A DNA stretch of 19,778 bases, taken from contig DAOPIR010000033.1 in the NCBI GenBank assembly GCA_035399245.1, forward strand, positions 1-19,778, read 5' to 3'. The first letter of the stretch is position 1, and every line of letters starts with the position of its first letter. This document shows, one piece after another, positions 7,331 to 14,645 of the stretch. The position numbers and the translations under genes were made by a program. The stretch comes from CAXXOK01 sp035399245. Lineage in GTDB: Bacteria; Bacillota; Clostridia; Christensenellales; Aristaeellaceae. Below the pieces are notes generated by a model. It was given only the letters and a program-made list of their open reading frames with translations. It searched no databases and was not told the DNA's origin.

Positions 7331-8003
7331 CCTCCGCTGCCGGCAAATCCAATAGCTCGCTGACCGTAACCGGCTCAAAGCCGGCCTCCAGCAGCCTGGG
7401 GATCAGCGTTTCCAGACATTCTATATCTTTTTCATTGGTATGAAACAGCAGGATACTGCCGTTTTGGGTTTGCTTAAACGCCTTATCCGGATCGGTTTCG
7501 CACACGGTCCACATGATAATGTAGTGGTATCCCAGGCTGCCCAGCACCTCCGTGCTGCCGTAGCCCGTGCGGTCGTACTCGCCAAACGGCGGCCGGAACA
7601 GCCGCATGGTGTAGGGCTCGCGCAGCACGGCGTTAAGCGCGTCCTGCGTGCGGATCAGCTGCCGCTGCAGCTGGTAGGACGTTATCTTGGTAATATTGGG
7701 GTGCCCGAACGTGTGATTGCCGATCTCGTTGCCTTCGTCCACAACACGCTGCCACAGCGCGGCGTCCTCGGCCTTGATCACATCGCCCAGCGCAAAAAAC
7801 GTCATGTGAATATCATAGGTCTGGCACAGGTCCAGCGCTTGCTCCAGACAGTCCATGCTGTACAGGTCATCCATGGTAATGGCGATCTGCGGCGAAGACG
7901 CATCGCCCGAAAAATACGACTTGAAGCCTGCCTTGGCAAGGCTTTCGGCGGGCAGGAAAAACAAAGCGGCCAACAGGAAAAGGGCAAGCAAACGGCGTTT
8001 CAT
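7311..8003 (-). CDS. Secreted polysaccharide deacetylase (NodB domain, CE4)
   Basis: The product is 230 aa. A signal peptide covers about residues 1-23 (KRR, hydrophobic core, AESLA-KA). The NodB motifs are in order: IAITMDD with Asp45/Asp46, NHTFGHPN with metal ligands His97 and His101, RPPFGEYD, the IIMWTV strand, and ILLFHT with the last catalytic His. All key residues look intact. The enzyme should remove acetyl groups from a polysaccharide or peptidoglycan outside the membrane; this simple signal-peptide-plus-NodB layout also occurs in PdaA/PdaB-like spore proteins. ATG 8003 follows GAGGAG at good spacing. A near-consensus promoter at 8058-8086 drives it, back to back with the GH106 promoter. 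The corrinoid-activator gene follows with a 20-base overlap, an unexpected pairing. Confidence 0.9.
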   Translation of the reverse strand: MKRRLLALFLLAALFFLPAESLAKAGFKSYFSGDASSPQIAITMDDLYSMDCLEQALDLCQTYDIHMTFFALGDVIKAEDAALWQRVVDEGNEIGNHTFGHPNITKITSYQLQRQLIRTQDALNAVLREPYTMRLFRPPFGEYDRTGYGSTEVLGSLGYHYIIMWTVCETDPDKAFKQTQNGSILLFHTNEKDIECLETLIPRLLEAGFEPVTVSELLDLPAAEDENSGA

Positions 8004-8057
8004 TGGGCAGGTCTCCTCGATCTTGATAGTATTTCGGGCAGTCTTTCGTCTCTCCCG

Positions 8058-8086
8058 ATGATACTGTATTTCCCCCTTTCCGTCAA
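8058..8086 (-). promoter_or_regulatory. Promoter of the deacetylase-activator operon
   Basis: On the minus strand, TTGACG (8086-8081), a 17-base spacer and TATCAT (8063-8058). Two related words, TGATAGTATTTC at 8024-8035 and TGATACTGTATTTC at 8059-8072, lie in the leader and across the -10. Confidence 0.75.
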
Positions 8087-8087
8087 T

Positions 8088-8102
8088 GCGCACGGCTTGC
8101 GC
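8088..8102. promoter_or_regulatory. Inverted repeat between the two divergent -35 boxes
   Basis: GCGCA (8088-8092), five bases, then TGCGC (8098-8102) lie between the -35 of the deacetylase promoter and the -35 of the GH106 promoter, overlapping the latter. With five-base arms in GC-rich DNA this could be chance, but its position suits a shared operator. Confidence 0.3.
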
Positions 8103-8125
8103 GCGAGGGCGGATTGCAGTAAGAT
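8097..8125 (+). promoter_or_regulatory. Promoter of the GH106-like gene
   Basis: TTGCGC (8097-8102), a 17-base spacer and TAAGAT (8120-8125). The -35 is ten bases from the -35 of the divergent deacetylase promoter. The leader is about 28 bases. Confidence 0.6.
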
Positions 8126-8130
8126 ACTGC
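8116..8130. promoter_or_regulatory. Perfect 6-3-6 palindrome over the GH106 -10 box
   Basis: GCAGTA, AGA, TACTGC: a perfect inverted repeat that covers the -10 hexamer (8120-8125). A protein bound here would block polymerase, so a repressor operator is the natural reading. The half-site ATACTG recurs at 8061-8066 over the divergent -10. No regulator gene is in the window. Confidence 0.5.
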
Positions 8131-8159
8131 TGAAAAATACATTCGCTGACGAGGTGACA

Positions 8160-11100
8160 ATGGATATTTGCAAGGTGCTCTGCGCACCTCCGCCGCAGAC
8201 CTCGGCCTGCGCGTTCTGGTTTTGGAACGGCGAGCTGAGCGCCGCGCGCCTGCTGGGCCAGATGGACGAAATGAAGGACAAGGGCGTATACAACGCCTTT
8301 ATGCATGCCCGCGCCTATCTGAAAACGCCTTATATGGGCGACCAGTGGTTTGCGGTCATGGACGCCTGCGTGCGCCACGGCGAGGCCATCGGCTTTTATC
8401 CGTGGCTGTACGACGAGTACGCATGGCCCAGCGGTACCTGCGGCAGCGTGTTTGCCCACGGGCTGCAGGCGCCCTCGCGCGTGCTGGCCAAGGGGCGGCA
8501 AAACATGGCCAAGGGGCTGGACGCCGAGATGATGGACGGTGCGCCCGACCCCGCCCGCCGCCTGATCGCCGCCTGCCCGCTAACGGACGGGCGCACGATG
8601 GCGTTTTACGAGCACATCTACGAAAAAGCCGTGGATTACCTCAATCCCGATACCATCCGCGATTTTCTGGACTGCACGCACGAGGTGTATTACGCGCGGT
8701 ACGGATCGGCGTTTGGCAAAACCATTCCCGGGATTTTCTTTGACGAAATCTATCTCACCGCCCATCCCCTGCCGTGGACAGACCGGCTGCCCGAAGCGTT
8801 TGAAACGGCGTACGGCTACGACCTGCTTGCCCATCTGCCCGCGCTGATGCAGGGAGAGGATGAGCACGCGCTGCGGGTGCGGCGGGACTATTACAATCTG
8901 CTGGCGGCGCTGTACGAGCATGCGTTTTTCCGGCAGATCGGCGACTGGTGCGCCCGGCACCGGCTGCTGCTCACGGGGCACACCGAGGAAGAGCTGCTGT
9001 ACCATCCGCGCCGGCAGGGCAACTATTTCCGCACGATGCGCCATCTGCACATCCCGGGCGCGGACTGCCACGACTACCGCTACCGCTTCCCGCGTGAAAT
9101 TTCCGTGCACGAGCCCAAGTACGCCGTGTCGGTTGCCCGCGCCTACGGCAAGCCGCGCGCGATGAGCGAAGCCATGGGCGGCGCCGGCTGGGGCTGCACG
9201 CTGGGCGAGTACCGCCGCGGCATCAACGCGCTGGGCGCGATGGGCATCAGCATGTTTGTGCTGCACGGCTTTTACAACGAGTGCGAGCATCAGGGCTCGC
9301 AGGCGGACTGGCCCGCCAGCTTTTTTACGCAAAATCCCTACTGGAAATATTTCAAGCCGTTCGCGGCATACATGCACCGAATTTCCACCATCAACACCCT
9401 CGGCCATGCCGTGGTGGACGTGGGGCTGTACCATCCCGTCGAGGAGATTGCCATGCATACCGCAGCGGGCGAGCCGGATGCCGTTGCCCGGGCGATCGAC
9501 CGGCAGTTTCATCAGGCGCTGCGGCTGTTTGTGACACACCAGATCGATACGGATTTCATCGACCGCGACAGCGTGCTGGCCGCGCACGCGGAAAACGGCA
9601 GGCTCTGCGCGGGCGGGCAGCGGTTCCGGCTGCTGATCTGCCCTTCCAACCTGCTGATGACCGATTCCCTGCAAAAGACATTTGCCGCGCTGCAGGCACA
9701 GGGCGGCATGGTGCTGTATTATCCTGCAGAGGACGGCGATATGGCGCGTGACGGCGTGTGCGCCGTGTACGACCTGCTTGCGCGCTACCGGCAGCGCTTT
9801 ACGCCCGATGTGGAGATTGCACAGGGCGCATGCGACCATCTGTACGCCAACCACCGCGTGATCGACGGGCAGGATATCTTCCTGCTTGCCAGCACCCTGC
9901 CTGCACCCCGACGGCTGCGCGTATTGCTGCGCGGCCACGGCGCGGTTAAAAAGCTGAGCCCCGAAGGCGGTCCGGCACAGCCGCTTGCCTGTGCACAGCA
10001 GGCGGACGGCCGCATTGCCGTTGCGCTTTCGCTGGAAGCCGACGAGGCCTGCTGGCTTATGACGGGCTGTGAACCGCAGCCGGCCAGCGCCCCGCAAACC
10101 ACGGCGAAAACCTTTACAATAGAAGGTGCCTGGGATTTTCTGCCGCTGGACGCCGGCTATGACAAGCGGTGGGCGATCGGTGCCAAAGAAACCGTGCTGT
10201 CCGTTCCGCTGGCGCGGCTGACCGATGGGCAAACAGGCCGCGAAATCCCAATCCGCATCCGCAACACCGCCGAGGAAGCCGGCCGCTGCGGGCGGCACAT
10301 CAGCCTGTGGAACGCCAGCTGGCTGGGGCGGCGCGTGGGCTGGGGCGACGATGCCGACAAGCGCGACCTCTATTTCACCAAAACACTGGCGCTGGACGGC
10401 GCGGCGCAAACCGCGCGCATGTGCGTCGCCGCCGTGAACCGCTTCATCCTTTACGTAAACGGGCAGGAAATTGCCCGCCGCGATAGCTATGGAAAGCCGT
10501 GCACGCTGGATATTGCAGCACACCTTCACGCGGGCCGCAACCGGATTGCCGTGCACGTGCATACCAATACGCCGCTGGATGGCCGCGATCTGACCCAGGC
10601 CGAGGTCATCCCGCCGGACGCGCTTGCCTCGCTGCTGTTGCAGGGCGAAATCATCACCGCAAACGGACGCTGTGCGCTGCTGTCGGACCGCACATGGGCT
10701 GTGGCAAGCGCGGTATCGGCCGATTGGATCACTGCCGAGCCCGCCCGTGTGCAGACCGTGGATCCCAAAACGGTTGTCTGCCACGTGGTTCCCGGGCTGT
10801 GCGACGCCGACTGGGTATGGGCATGGGAGCGCGGCAAGCCGCCGATGCTGCCGTGGGGCGACGTACCGCTGTTTGATACGCTGCCGGCCTATCCGCGCAC
10901 CGTCAGGTATGCCATTGCCCTGCCGGAAGGCGCCGCCGCCATCGAGCCGCCCGCCGTATCCGGCAAATACACGGCCTTGCTGGATGGTACGCCGGTTTCG
11001 TTTGCCGCGGGCGCGGTCGGCGTGCCGGCGGACGGGCAGCCCCATCAGCTGGAGCTGGACGTGATCGCGGCCTCGCCGGACGACGGCCTGAAGGACAGCC

Positions 11101-11534
11101 TTAACGTGCATATCCTCCCACAGCCAACCGCGCTGGAGGACTGGCGCGGCCATGGGCTTTTATGGTTTTCGGGCCGCGCGCTGTACCAAAAAACCGTCAC
11201 CCTGCAAAAGGACGACGACCTGCGCTGCACGCTGGATCTGGGGCGCGTATGCTATTATGCCGAAATATGGGTCAACGGTGCGCTGTGCGGCACGCGCATC
11301 TGGCCGCCGTACCGCATGGACATCACCGAGCAGCTACAAGACGGCGACAATCACATCGCCGTCGTGGTTGCCAATTCCGCCGCCTGTGCCCGCCGCCATA
11401 TGCTGGTGGATGAAGGCATGGCGCTGGCCTGGAATCGCTACTGGAACGAGGACAACATCGATCGCGAGCCTGAAAACCTGATCTCCGGTCTGCTCGGGCC
11501 TGTCAGGATTACGGTATATCACGAAGAAGGCTGA
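8160..11534 (+). CDS. GH106-like glycoside hydrolase (alpha-L-rhamnosidase family)
   Basis: The product is 1124 aa. The N-terminal barrel matches what I know of the GH106/rhamnosidase family: AFWFWNGELS at 18-27, FMHARAYLKTPY near 47-58 and WLYDEYAWPSG at 82-92. Then come GIFFDEIYL (Asp195/Glu196), LTGHTEEEL (Glu276-278) and AMSEAMGGAGWGCTL (Glu337); the catalytic acids are probably among these, but I cannot assign them. The middle is beta-rich. The C-terminus (about 990-1085) looks like a GH2-type sugar-binding jelly roll (YYAEIWVNG, YRMDITEQL). There is no signal peptide, unlike many Bacteroidete GH106 enzymes, so it should act in the cytoplasm on imported glycosides. The frame is open back to 7440, but ATG 8160 is supported by GAGGTG just upstream and by the domain start. 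Its promoter carries palindromes shared with the divergent deacetylase unit. The specific substrate is inferred. Confidence 0.8.
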   Translation: MDICKVLCAPPPQTSACAFWFWNGELSAARLLGQMDEMKDKGVYNAFMHARAYLKTPYMGDQWFAVMDACVRHGEAIGFYPWLYDEYAWPSGTCGSVFAHGLQAPSRVLAKGRQNMAKGLDAEMMDGAPDPARRLIAACPLTDGRTMAFYEHIYEKAVDYLNPDTIRDFLDCTHEVYYARYGSAFGKTIPGIFFDEIYLTAHPLPWTDRLPEAFETAYGYDLLAHLPALMQGEDEHALRVRRDYYNLLAALYEHAFFRQIGDWCARHRLLLTGHTEEELLYHPRRQGNYFRTMRHLHIPGADCHDYRYRFPREISVHEPKYAVSVARAYGKPRAMSEAMGGAGWGCTLGEYRRGINALGAMGISMFVLHGFYNECEHQGSQADWPASFFTQNPYWKYFKPFAAYMHRISTINTLGHAVVDVGLYHPVEEIAMHTAAGEPDAVARAIDRQFHQALRLFVTHQIDTDFIDRDSVLAAHAENGRLCAGGQRFRLLICPSNLLMTDSLQKTFAALQAQGGMVLYYPAEDGDMARDGVCAVYDLLARYRQRFTPDVEIAQGACDHLYANHRVIDGQDIFLLASTLPAPRRLRVLLRGHGAVKKLSPEGGPAQPLACAQQADGRIAVALSLEADEACWLMTGCEPQPASAPQTTAKTFTIEGAWDFLPLDAGYDKRWAIGAKETVLSVPLARLTDGQTGREIPIRIRNTAEEAGRCGRHISLWNASWLGRRVGWGDDADKRDLYFTKTLALDGAAQTARMCVAAVNRFILYVNGQEIARRDSYGKPCTLDIAAHLHAGRNRIAVHVHTNTPLDGRDLTQAEVIPPDALASLLLQGEIITANGRCALLSDRTWAVASAVSADWITAEPARVQTVDPKTVVCHVVPGLCDADWVWAWERGKPPMLPWGDVPLFDTLPAYPRTVRYAIALPEGAAAIEPPAVSGKYTALLDGTPVSFAAGAVGVPADGQPHQLELDVIAASPDDGLKDSLNVHILPQPTALEDWRGHGLLWFSGRALYQKTVTLQKDDDLRCTLDLGRVCYYAEIWVNGALCGTRIWPPYRMDITEQLQDGDNHIAVVVANSAACARRHMLVDEGMALAWNRYWNEDNIDREPENLISGLLGPVRITVYHEEG

Positions 11535-11547
11535 CCGGGCACACGGT

Positions 11548-12108
11548 TTATTCGCCGATGATCTCCATGCCATCCGCAAGATCATGGATGAAAAGCGCGC
11601 TCGTGTTGGTCAGCTGCATCGTGCGCTTGAGGGGAGGCTTTACCGTTCCCCGCTTTTCTCCCTGCGCGCAGTGCACCTCCAGCTTCGTATCGATCAGGCC
11701 CAGATTATGAGTCAGATTGTTGGCAAATATAAGGCTTCCCGCGCTCACGCCGATCACGAAGCCACCCTGCCGGATATACACCGTCAGTGTCGCGTTGAAT
11801 CCCGTATCGTTGATCCGCTCCAGCAAATACCGTGTGTCGCCGCCGCACAGATAGACCACGTCGTACTGCCGCAGCGCTTCGATTTTCATCCCCGCATGCA
11901 GGTCGTACACCGTGATATTCTGCTCCCGGATGCCGCATTTCAGCAAATCGTGCATGCATTTGGGCAGCACCTCGATGGCGCCCGCATTGATGGCGGCCGT
12001 CGGAATGAACAAGGCTTTCACCAGCGCCATGTCCTTGTGCATGATTTCCGTAAAGCGCGCCTGAATCTCTTGCGTTTCCAGGCCCGCCGATGTCAGCAAT
12101 ACCCGCAT
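11548..12108 (-). CDS. Peptidase S51 / dipeptidase E-like protein
   Basis: The product is 186 aa, the size of bacterial peptidase E-like proteins. It has a class-I glutamine-amidotransferase-like fold: MRVLLTSAG at the start, VVYLCGGDTRYLL (84-96) before the active site, and the nucleophile elbow GVSAGS with Ser122. LGLIDTKLEVH follows, where the catalytic His region is expected. The family cleaves Asp-X dipeptides or related small substrates in the cytoplasm; specificity here is unknown. Two starts are possible. ATG 12138 overlaps the previous stop as ATGA, while ATG 12108 has AAAAGGAG five bases upstream and matches the usual family N-terminus; 12108 is chosen. It lies downstream of the PPOX gene in a two-gene unit. 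Its stop is 13 bases from the convergent GH106 stop, with only a 4-bp hairpin between. Confidence 0.82.
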   Translation of the reverse strand: MRVLLTSAGLETQEIQARFTEIMHKDMALVKALFIPTAAINAGAIEVLPKCMHDLLKCGIREQNITVYDLHAGMKIEALRQYDVVYLCGGDTRYLLERINDTGFNATLTVYIRQGGFVIGVSAGSLIFANNLTHNLGLIDTKLEVHCAQGEKRGTVKPPLKRTMQLTNTSALFIHDLADGMEIIGE

Positions 12109-12134
12109 AACGGCTCCTTTTCTGTCCGAATTAT

Positions 12135-12572
12135 TCATCCTTCAGCTTCCGAAAACGTCAGATCATACCGCGTTGCGTGGCTCATGAGCACGCCGTCGGT
12201 CATGCGGATGCGCAGGATAACGGTGTTTTCGTCGGCCTCGTTGATGTGGCCGTTGCCATACCACGCCGCAAACGCTTCTTTCAGCATCCGGTGCAGCGCT
12301 TCGTTTTTGGTTTTCCCCAGCCAGCCCAGATTTTCACCGATACCGTGGCCTGTGAACCACTCGCCGCAGACTGCCACCGTGGGATTGTCCGCAATCTGCC
12401 GCATCTTGCCCGAAAGCGCATACGTAATCACATAAAAGCTGCCCTGCGCGTATACCGCGTTGACGGTGCGCACCGCCGGCCGGCCGCCGTCGATCGTCGC
12501 CAGCGACAGCAGGGTATCACGCCCGAACCGCTCCCGCATGATTTCATACCCTTTGCGTTCTTCCGCATCCAT
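12135..12572 (-). CDS. PPOX-family FMN-binding split-barrel protein
   Basis: The product is 145 aa. Features of the pyridoxamine 5'-phosphate oxidase-like fold are visible: a short N-terminal helix, TLLSLATIDGGRPAVRTVN (beta strands 1-2), SFYVITYALSGKMRQIADNP (the usual K-x-x-x-I-x-x-NP flavin-site pattern) and VAVCGEWFTGHG. Proteins of this type bind FMN or F420 or are inactive binders; the substrate cannot be told. ATG 12572 is chosen because GAGGTG lies six bases upstream; a GTG at 12581 in the same frame overlaps that ribosome binding site. An extended -10 promoter lies at 12609-12617. The peptidase-S51-like gene follows directly and may be translationally coupled through an ATGA overlap. 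Confidence 0.85.
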   Translation of the reverse strand: MDAEERKGYEIMRERFGRDTLLSLATIDGGRPAVRTVNAVYAQGSFYVITYALSGKMRQIADNPTVAVCGEWFTGHGIGENLGWLGKTKNEALHRMLKEAFAAWYGNGHINEADENTVILRIRMTDGVLMSHATRYDLTFSEAEG

Positions 12573-12608
12573 GGCATACACCTCTTTATAACACAGTTCT
12601 TTATTTGC

Positions 12609-12617
12609 ATTATAACA
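12609..12617 (-). promoter_or_regulatory. Extended -10 promoter of the PPOX-S51 unit
   Basis: The minus strand reads TGTTATAAT, a perfect TATAAT with the extended TGn element. No good -35 lies 17 bases upstream, because that position falls inside the preceding terminator stem. The leader is about 30 bases. Confidence 0.65.
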
Positions 12618-12640
12618 GAAAACCCCCGCCTTAGCAGGGG
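12615..12640 (-). terminator. Intrinsic terminator of the peptidoglycan-binding gene
   Basis: On the minus strand, CCCCTGC (12640-12634), loop TAAG and GCGGGGG (12629-12623) form a 7-bp stem with one G-T pair, followed by TTTTCTGT. It ends the upstream gene at 12739 and its tail merges with the extended -10 of the next unit. Confidence 0.8.
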
Positions 12641-12682
12641 ATCTGCAGAACGAGCCGAATTACGATGGTATCCTGGCAATGA

Positions 12683-12703
12683 AAAGCTTGCGGAGCAAGC
12701 TTT
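12683..12703 (-). repeat. 9-bp hairpin in the 3' region of the peptidoglycan-binding gene
   Basis: AAAGCTTGC (12683-12691), loop GGA, GCAAGCTTT (12695-12703): a perfect 9-bp stem 36 bases past the stop codon of the minus-strand gene. The following T content is low (TTCATT), so it is more likely a 3'-end stabilising hairpin or weak terminator placed before the strong one. Confidence 0.55.
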
Positions 12704-12738
12704 CCGCCATTTCTCATTATTCCACCGTACGCTCCCGC

Positions 12739-14454
12739 CTAATTATCCGGAATGGTGTAGCCGGTCAGCGCTTTCCACGCGGTGCGGATCGCCTTTTGGT
12801 GGGTAACGCCGTAATTGGGATCGAGTATCTTGGTCTCGTCCATCGTGCGCAGGAAATGCACGCAGAGATGGCCGTCAAAATCATTATCCGAGATCGAGCC
12901 GGACAGGTGCGCCACATCGTGCATGGTGGCCAGCGTCCAGCGGCCGTCCGGCAGGTGCACAAACACCGGCCGCGGCGTCCACGTCACTTCGCCGAACGCC
13001 TCGTACATCGTGGCGGTATCGGTGGCGGTCAGCGGCTCACAGTCGGCATGGCGGCCGCGGCTGTATACGCGCAGCGTCCATGTCAGCCCCGATTGATAAT
13101 CGTAGATCGTCAAATGGTCGCCGGTGCTCAGGTACGGCTTCACCTCGGTGTACCAGTACAGGCACTGCACCGCCGCGCCGCTTGGGCCGGAGGCTGTGCC
13201 GTAGGACGACGAGCTGTAGCCCGACGACGCCGAGGTGGACGTAGAATCCAGCCCGCTGCTGGAGGACGAGGATGAGGAAGAAGAGGACGACGAAGAAGAC
13301 GATGAGGACGACGAGGAGGAAGAAGATGACGAGGAGGAGGACGACGAGGAGCTGGTGACCCCAACCGCGGAGCCGCTGTACAGTAGGGTTAATGTTTTTG
13401 TCCCCGCGGCGCCGTCGGCCGTCAGCCCGTTATTGTTCTGGAACAGGATCACGGCCGCCTTTGTCAGCACGCCGTAAACGCCGTCCGCGCTTACGCTGTA
13501 GCCAAGGTTTTTCAATGCCTGCTGCATGGTTTTGACGGCGGAGCCGCTATCGCCATAGCGCAGGGTTGTATATGTGGTTGATGTGGTTGTAGTCGTTGTT
13601 GTCGTTGTGGTCGCAGAGGAGCTTGCGGATACCGCCGACGAGGAAAACAGCTTGGCATATGTAACCGATCCCACCACACCGTCCACGGTTAAGCCGTTTG
13701 CCTTTTGAAACGCATAAACCGCCGACCGCGTGCCCTTGCCAAAATCCCCGTCCAGGCTGCCCGTATAGTAGCCCAGCGACTTGAGCTGCGTTTGGATGGT
13801 AAGCACCACGCTGCCGCTGTCGCCCCTACGCAGCGACGTGGAAAACGTAGACGAACCGGAAGAGGAACTGGAGGATGTTGATGAAGAAGTAGACGAGGAT
13901 GAGCTGTTTGCCGCGCTGTAGAGCAAATTCAGCGTTGTGGTGCCGGCAAGGCCGTCCGCCGTAATCCCCTGCGCCTTTTGAAACGCAATCACAGCCGCGC
14001 GGGTGAGCAAGCCAAACTTGCCGTCCGCCGAGCCGATGGTATAGCCAAGGCCAAGCAGCGCTTCCTGCATCAGGCGCACGCGCTCGCCGCTGTCGCCGTA
14101 CTCCAGCGTTGAAGAACTGGAAGCCGTAGCAAAGCCGGAGGTATCAACGTCGCTTTCCTCATACAGGGCGCTAAGCGTCAGCGTGCCGGCCTTGCCGTCC
14201 GCTTCCAGCCCAAGGCTTTTCTGGTAGGCCTTTACGGCCTCTTCCGTGCCGGTGCCAAAGCGGCCGTCGATTGTACCGTCGTAATACCCCAGCGTGTACA
14301 GCGCGTTTTGCAGCTTGATCACGTCGCTCCCGCTGGAGCCGAATTCCAACGTTTTATAGGTTGTCAGTGCGGATACACCGGATGTACATATCATGACGAT
14401 CGTCATCGCAAGCACTACCACGCGCAAGGCTATGCGTTGACCCTTCGTTTTCAT
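12739..14454 (-). CDS. Secreted protein with four PG_binding_1 repeats, poly-Ser linker and His/Cys-rich C-terminal domain
   Basis: The product is 571 aa. A signal peptide covers about residues 1-29 (hydrophobic core, GVSA). Four PG_binding_1 repeats of about 66 residues lie near 33-98, 112-177, 205-271 and 295-360, each with a GDSG-type start, LGY, DGxFG and ADGxxG. They are separated by Ser- and Thr-rich linkers, including a run of 33 serines at 368-400. The C-terminal domain (about 431-571) has WYTEVKPYLSTGDHLTIYD, RHADCEPLTATD, HDVAH (His512, His516), GHLCVHF (His529, Cys531, His533) and DPNYGVTHQKAI. The HxC motif recalls the HGC of L,D-transpeptidases, but the rest does not match and I do not recognise a named family. 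It should bind peptidoglycan outside the cell and may modify it. The ATG at 14454 has GGGGGA upstream; in-frame codons up to 14586 are not used. A promoter with a palindrome lies at 14503-14531 and a terminator at 12615-12640. Confidence 0.88.
   Translation of the reverse strand: MKTKGQRIALRVVVLAMTIVMICTSGVSALTTYKTLEFGSSGSDVIKLQNALYTLGYYDGTIDGRFGTGTEEAVKAYQKSLGLEADGKAGTLTLSALYEESDVDTSGFATASSSSTLEYGDSGERVRLMQEALLGLGYTIGSADGKFGLLTRAAVIAFQKAQGITADGLAGTTTLNLLYSAANSSSSSTSSSTSSSSSSGSSTFSTSLRRGDSGSVVLTIQTQLKSLGYYTGSLDGDFGKGTRSAVYAFQKANGLTVDGVVGSVTYAKLFSSSAVSASSSATTTTTTTTTTSTTYTTLRYGDSGSAVKTMQQALKNLGYSVSADGVYGVLTKAAVILFQNNNGLTADGAAGTKTLTLLYSGSAVGVTSSSSSSSSSSSSSSSSSSSSSSSSSSSSSSSSSGLDSTSTSASSGYSSSSYGTASGPSGAAVQCLYWYTEVKPYLSTGDHLTIYDYQSGLTWTLRVYSRGRHADCEPLTATDTATMYEAFGEVTWTPRPVFVHLPDGRWTLATMHDVAHLSGSISDNDFDGHLCVHFLRTMDETKILDPNYGVTHQKAIRTAWKALTGYTIPDN
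13255..13353 (-). repeat. Poly-serine tract (33 codons)
   Basis: Thirty-three consecutive Ser codons. Thirty are mixed TCN codons (TCC, TCG, TCT, TCA) and three are AGC. It is therefore not a pure DNA microsatellite, and selection on the protein (a flexible or glycosylated linker) is likely. Read on the other strand it gives a meaningless Glu/Asp run. Confidence 0.9.
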
Positions 14455-14502
14455 CAAAATGTCCCCCTTATGATGCGCACAGGCGCAGTCCATTTCAGCG
14501 CC

Positions 14503-14531
14503 ATTATAGCAAATAATTACGAACTCGTAAA
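14503..14531 (-). promoter_or_regulatory. Promoter of the peptidoglycan-binding gene
   Basis: On the minus strand, TTTACG (14531-14526), a 17-base spacer and a perfect TATAAT (14508-14503). The leader to ATG 14454 is about 40 bases. Confidence 0.7.
14517..14530. promoter_or_regulatory. Perfect 6-2-6 palindrome in the promoter
   Basis: TTACGA, AC, TCGTAA: a perfect inverted repeat over the -35 and part of the spacer of the peptidoglycan-binding gene promoter. Its position suits a repressor operator; it could also affect the divergent promoter at 14547-14576. Confidence 0.5.
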
Positions 14532-14546
14532 CACAATATTGCCAAT

Positions 14547-14576
14547 TTGTTACGCTTATGATCAATGCCTTAAGAT
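14547..14576 (+). promoter_or_regulatory. Candidate promoter of the secreted orphan gene
   Basis: TTGTTA (14547-14552), an 18-base spacer and TAAGAT (14571-14576), with a leader of about 60 bases to the ATG at 14646. It is divergent from the peptidoglycan-binding gene promoter, 16 bases away. Confidence 0.45.
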
Positions 14577-14645
14577 TTATGAACAAATTTCAGCAGGGAA
14601 GAATCCTTGCCCCATAAACGTTTGATTGACGGAAGGGGATGCCGT

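Noticed and set aside
5888..7378. Longer start for the corrinoid-activator-like protein at 7378
   Set aside because: The extra 16 residues lie inside the deacetylase gene in another frame and do not extend the ferredoxin domain.
8580..11153. 857-codon open frame on the minus strand opposite the GH106-like gene
   Set aside because: Same shadow composition and no ribosome binding site; the plus strand has the recognisable enzyme.
11534..11547. Possible terminator between the GH106 and S51 genes
   Set aside because: The stem is only 4 bp (ACCG/CGGT) followed by TTATT, too weak to call.
13235..13477. Glu/Asp-rich acidic open frame on the plus strand
   Set aside because: It is the reverse complement of the poly-Ser tract and has no start signal.
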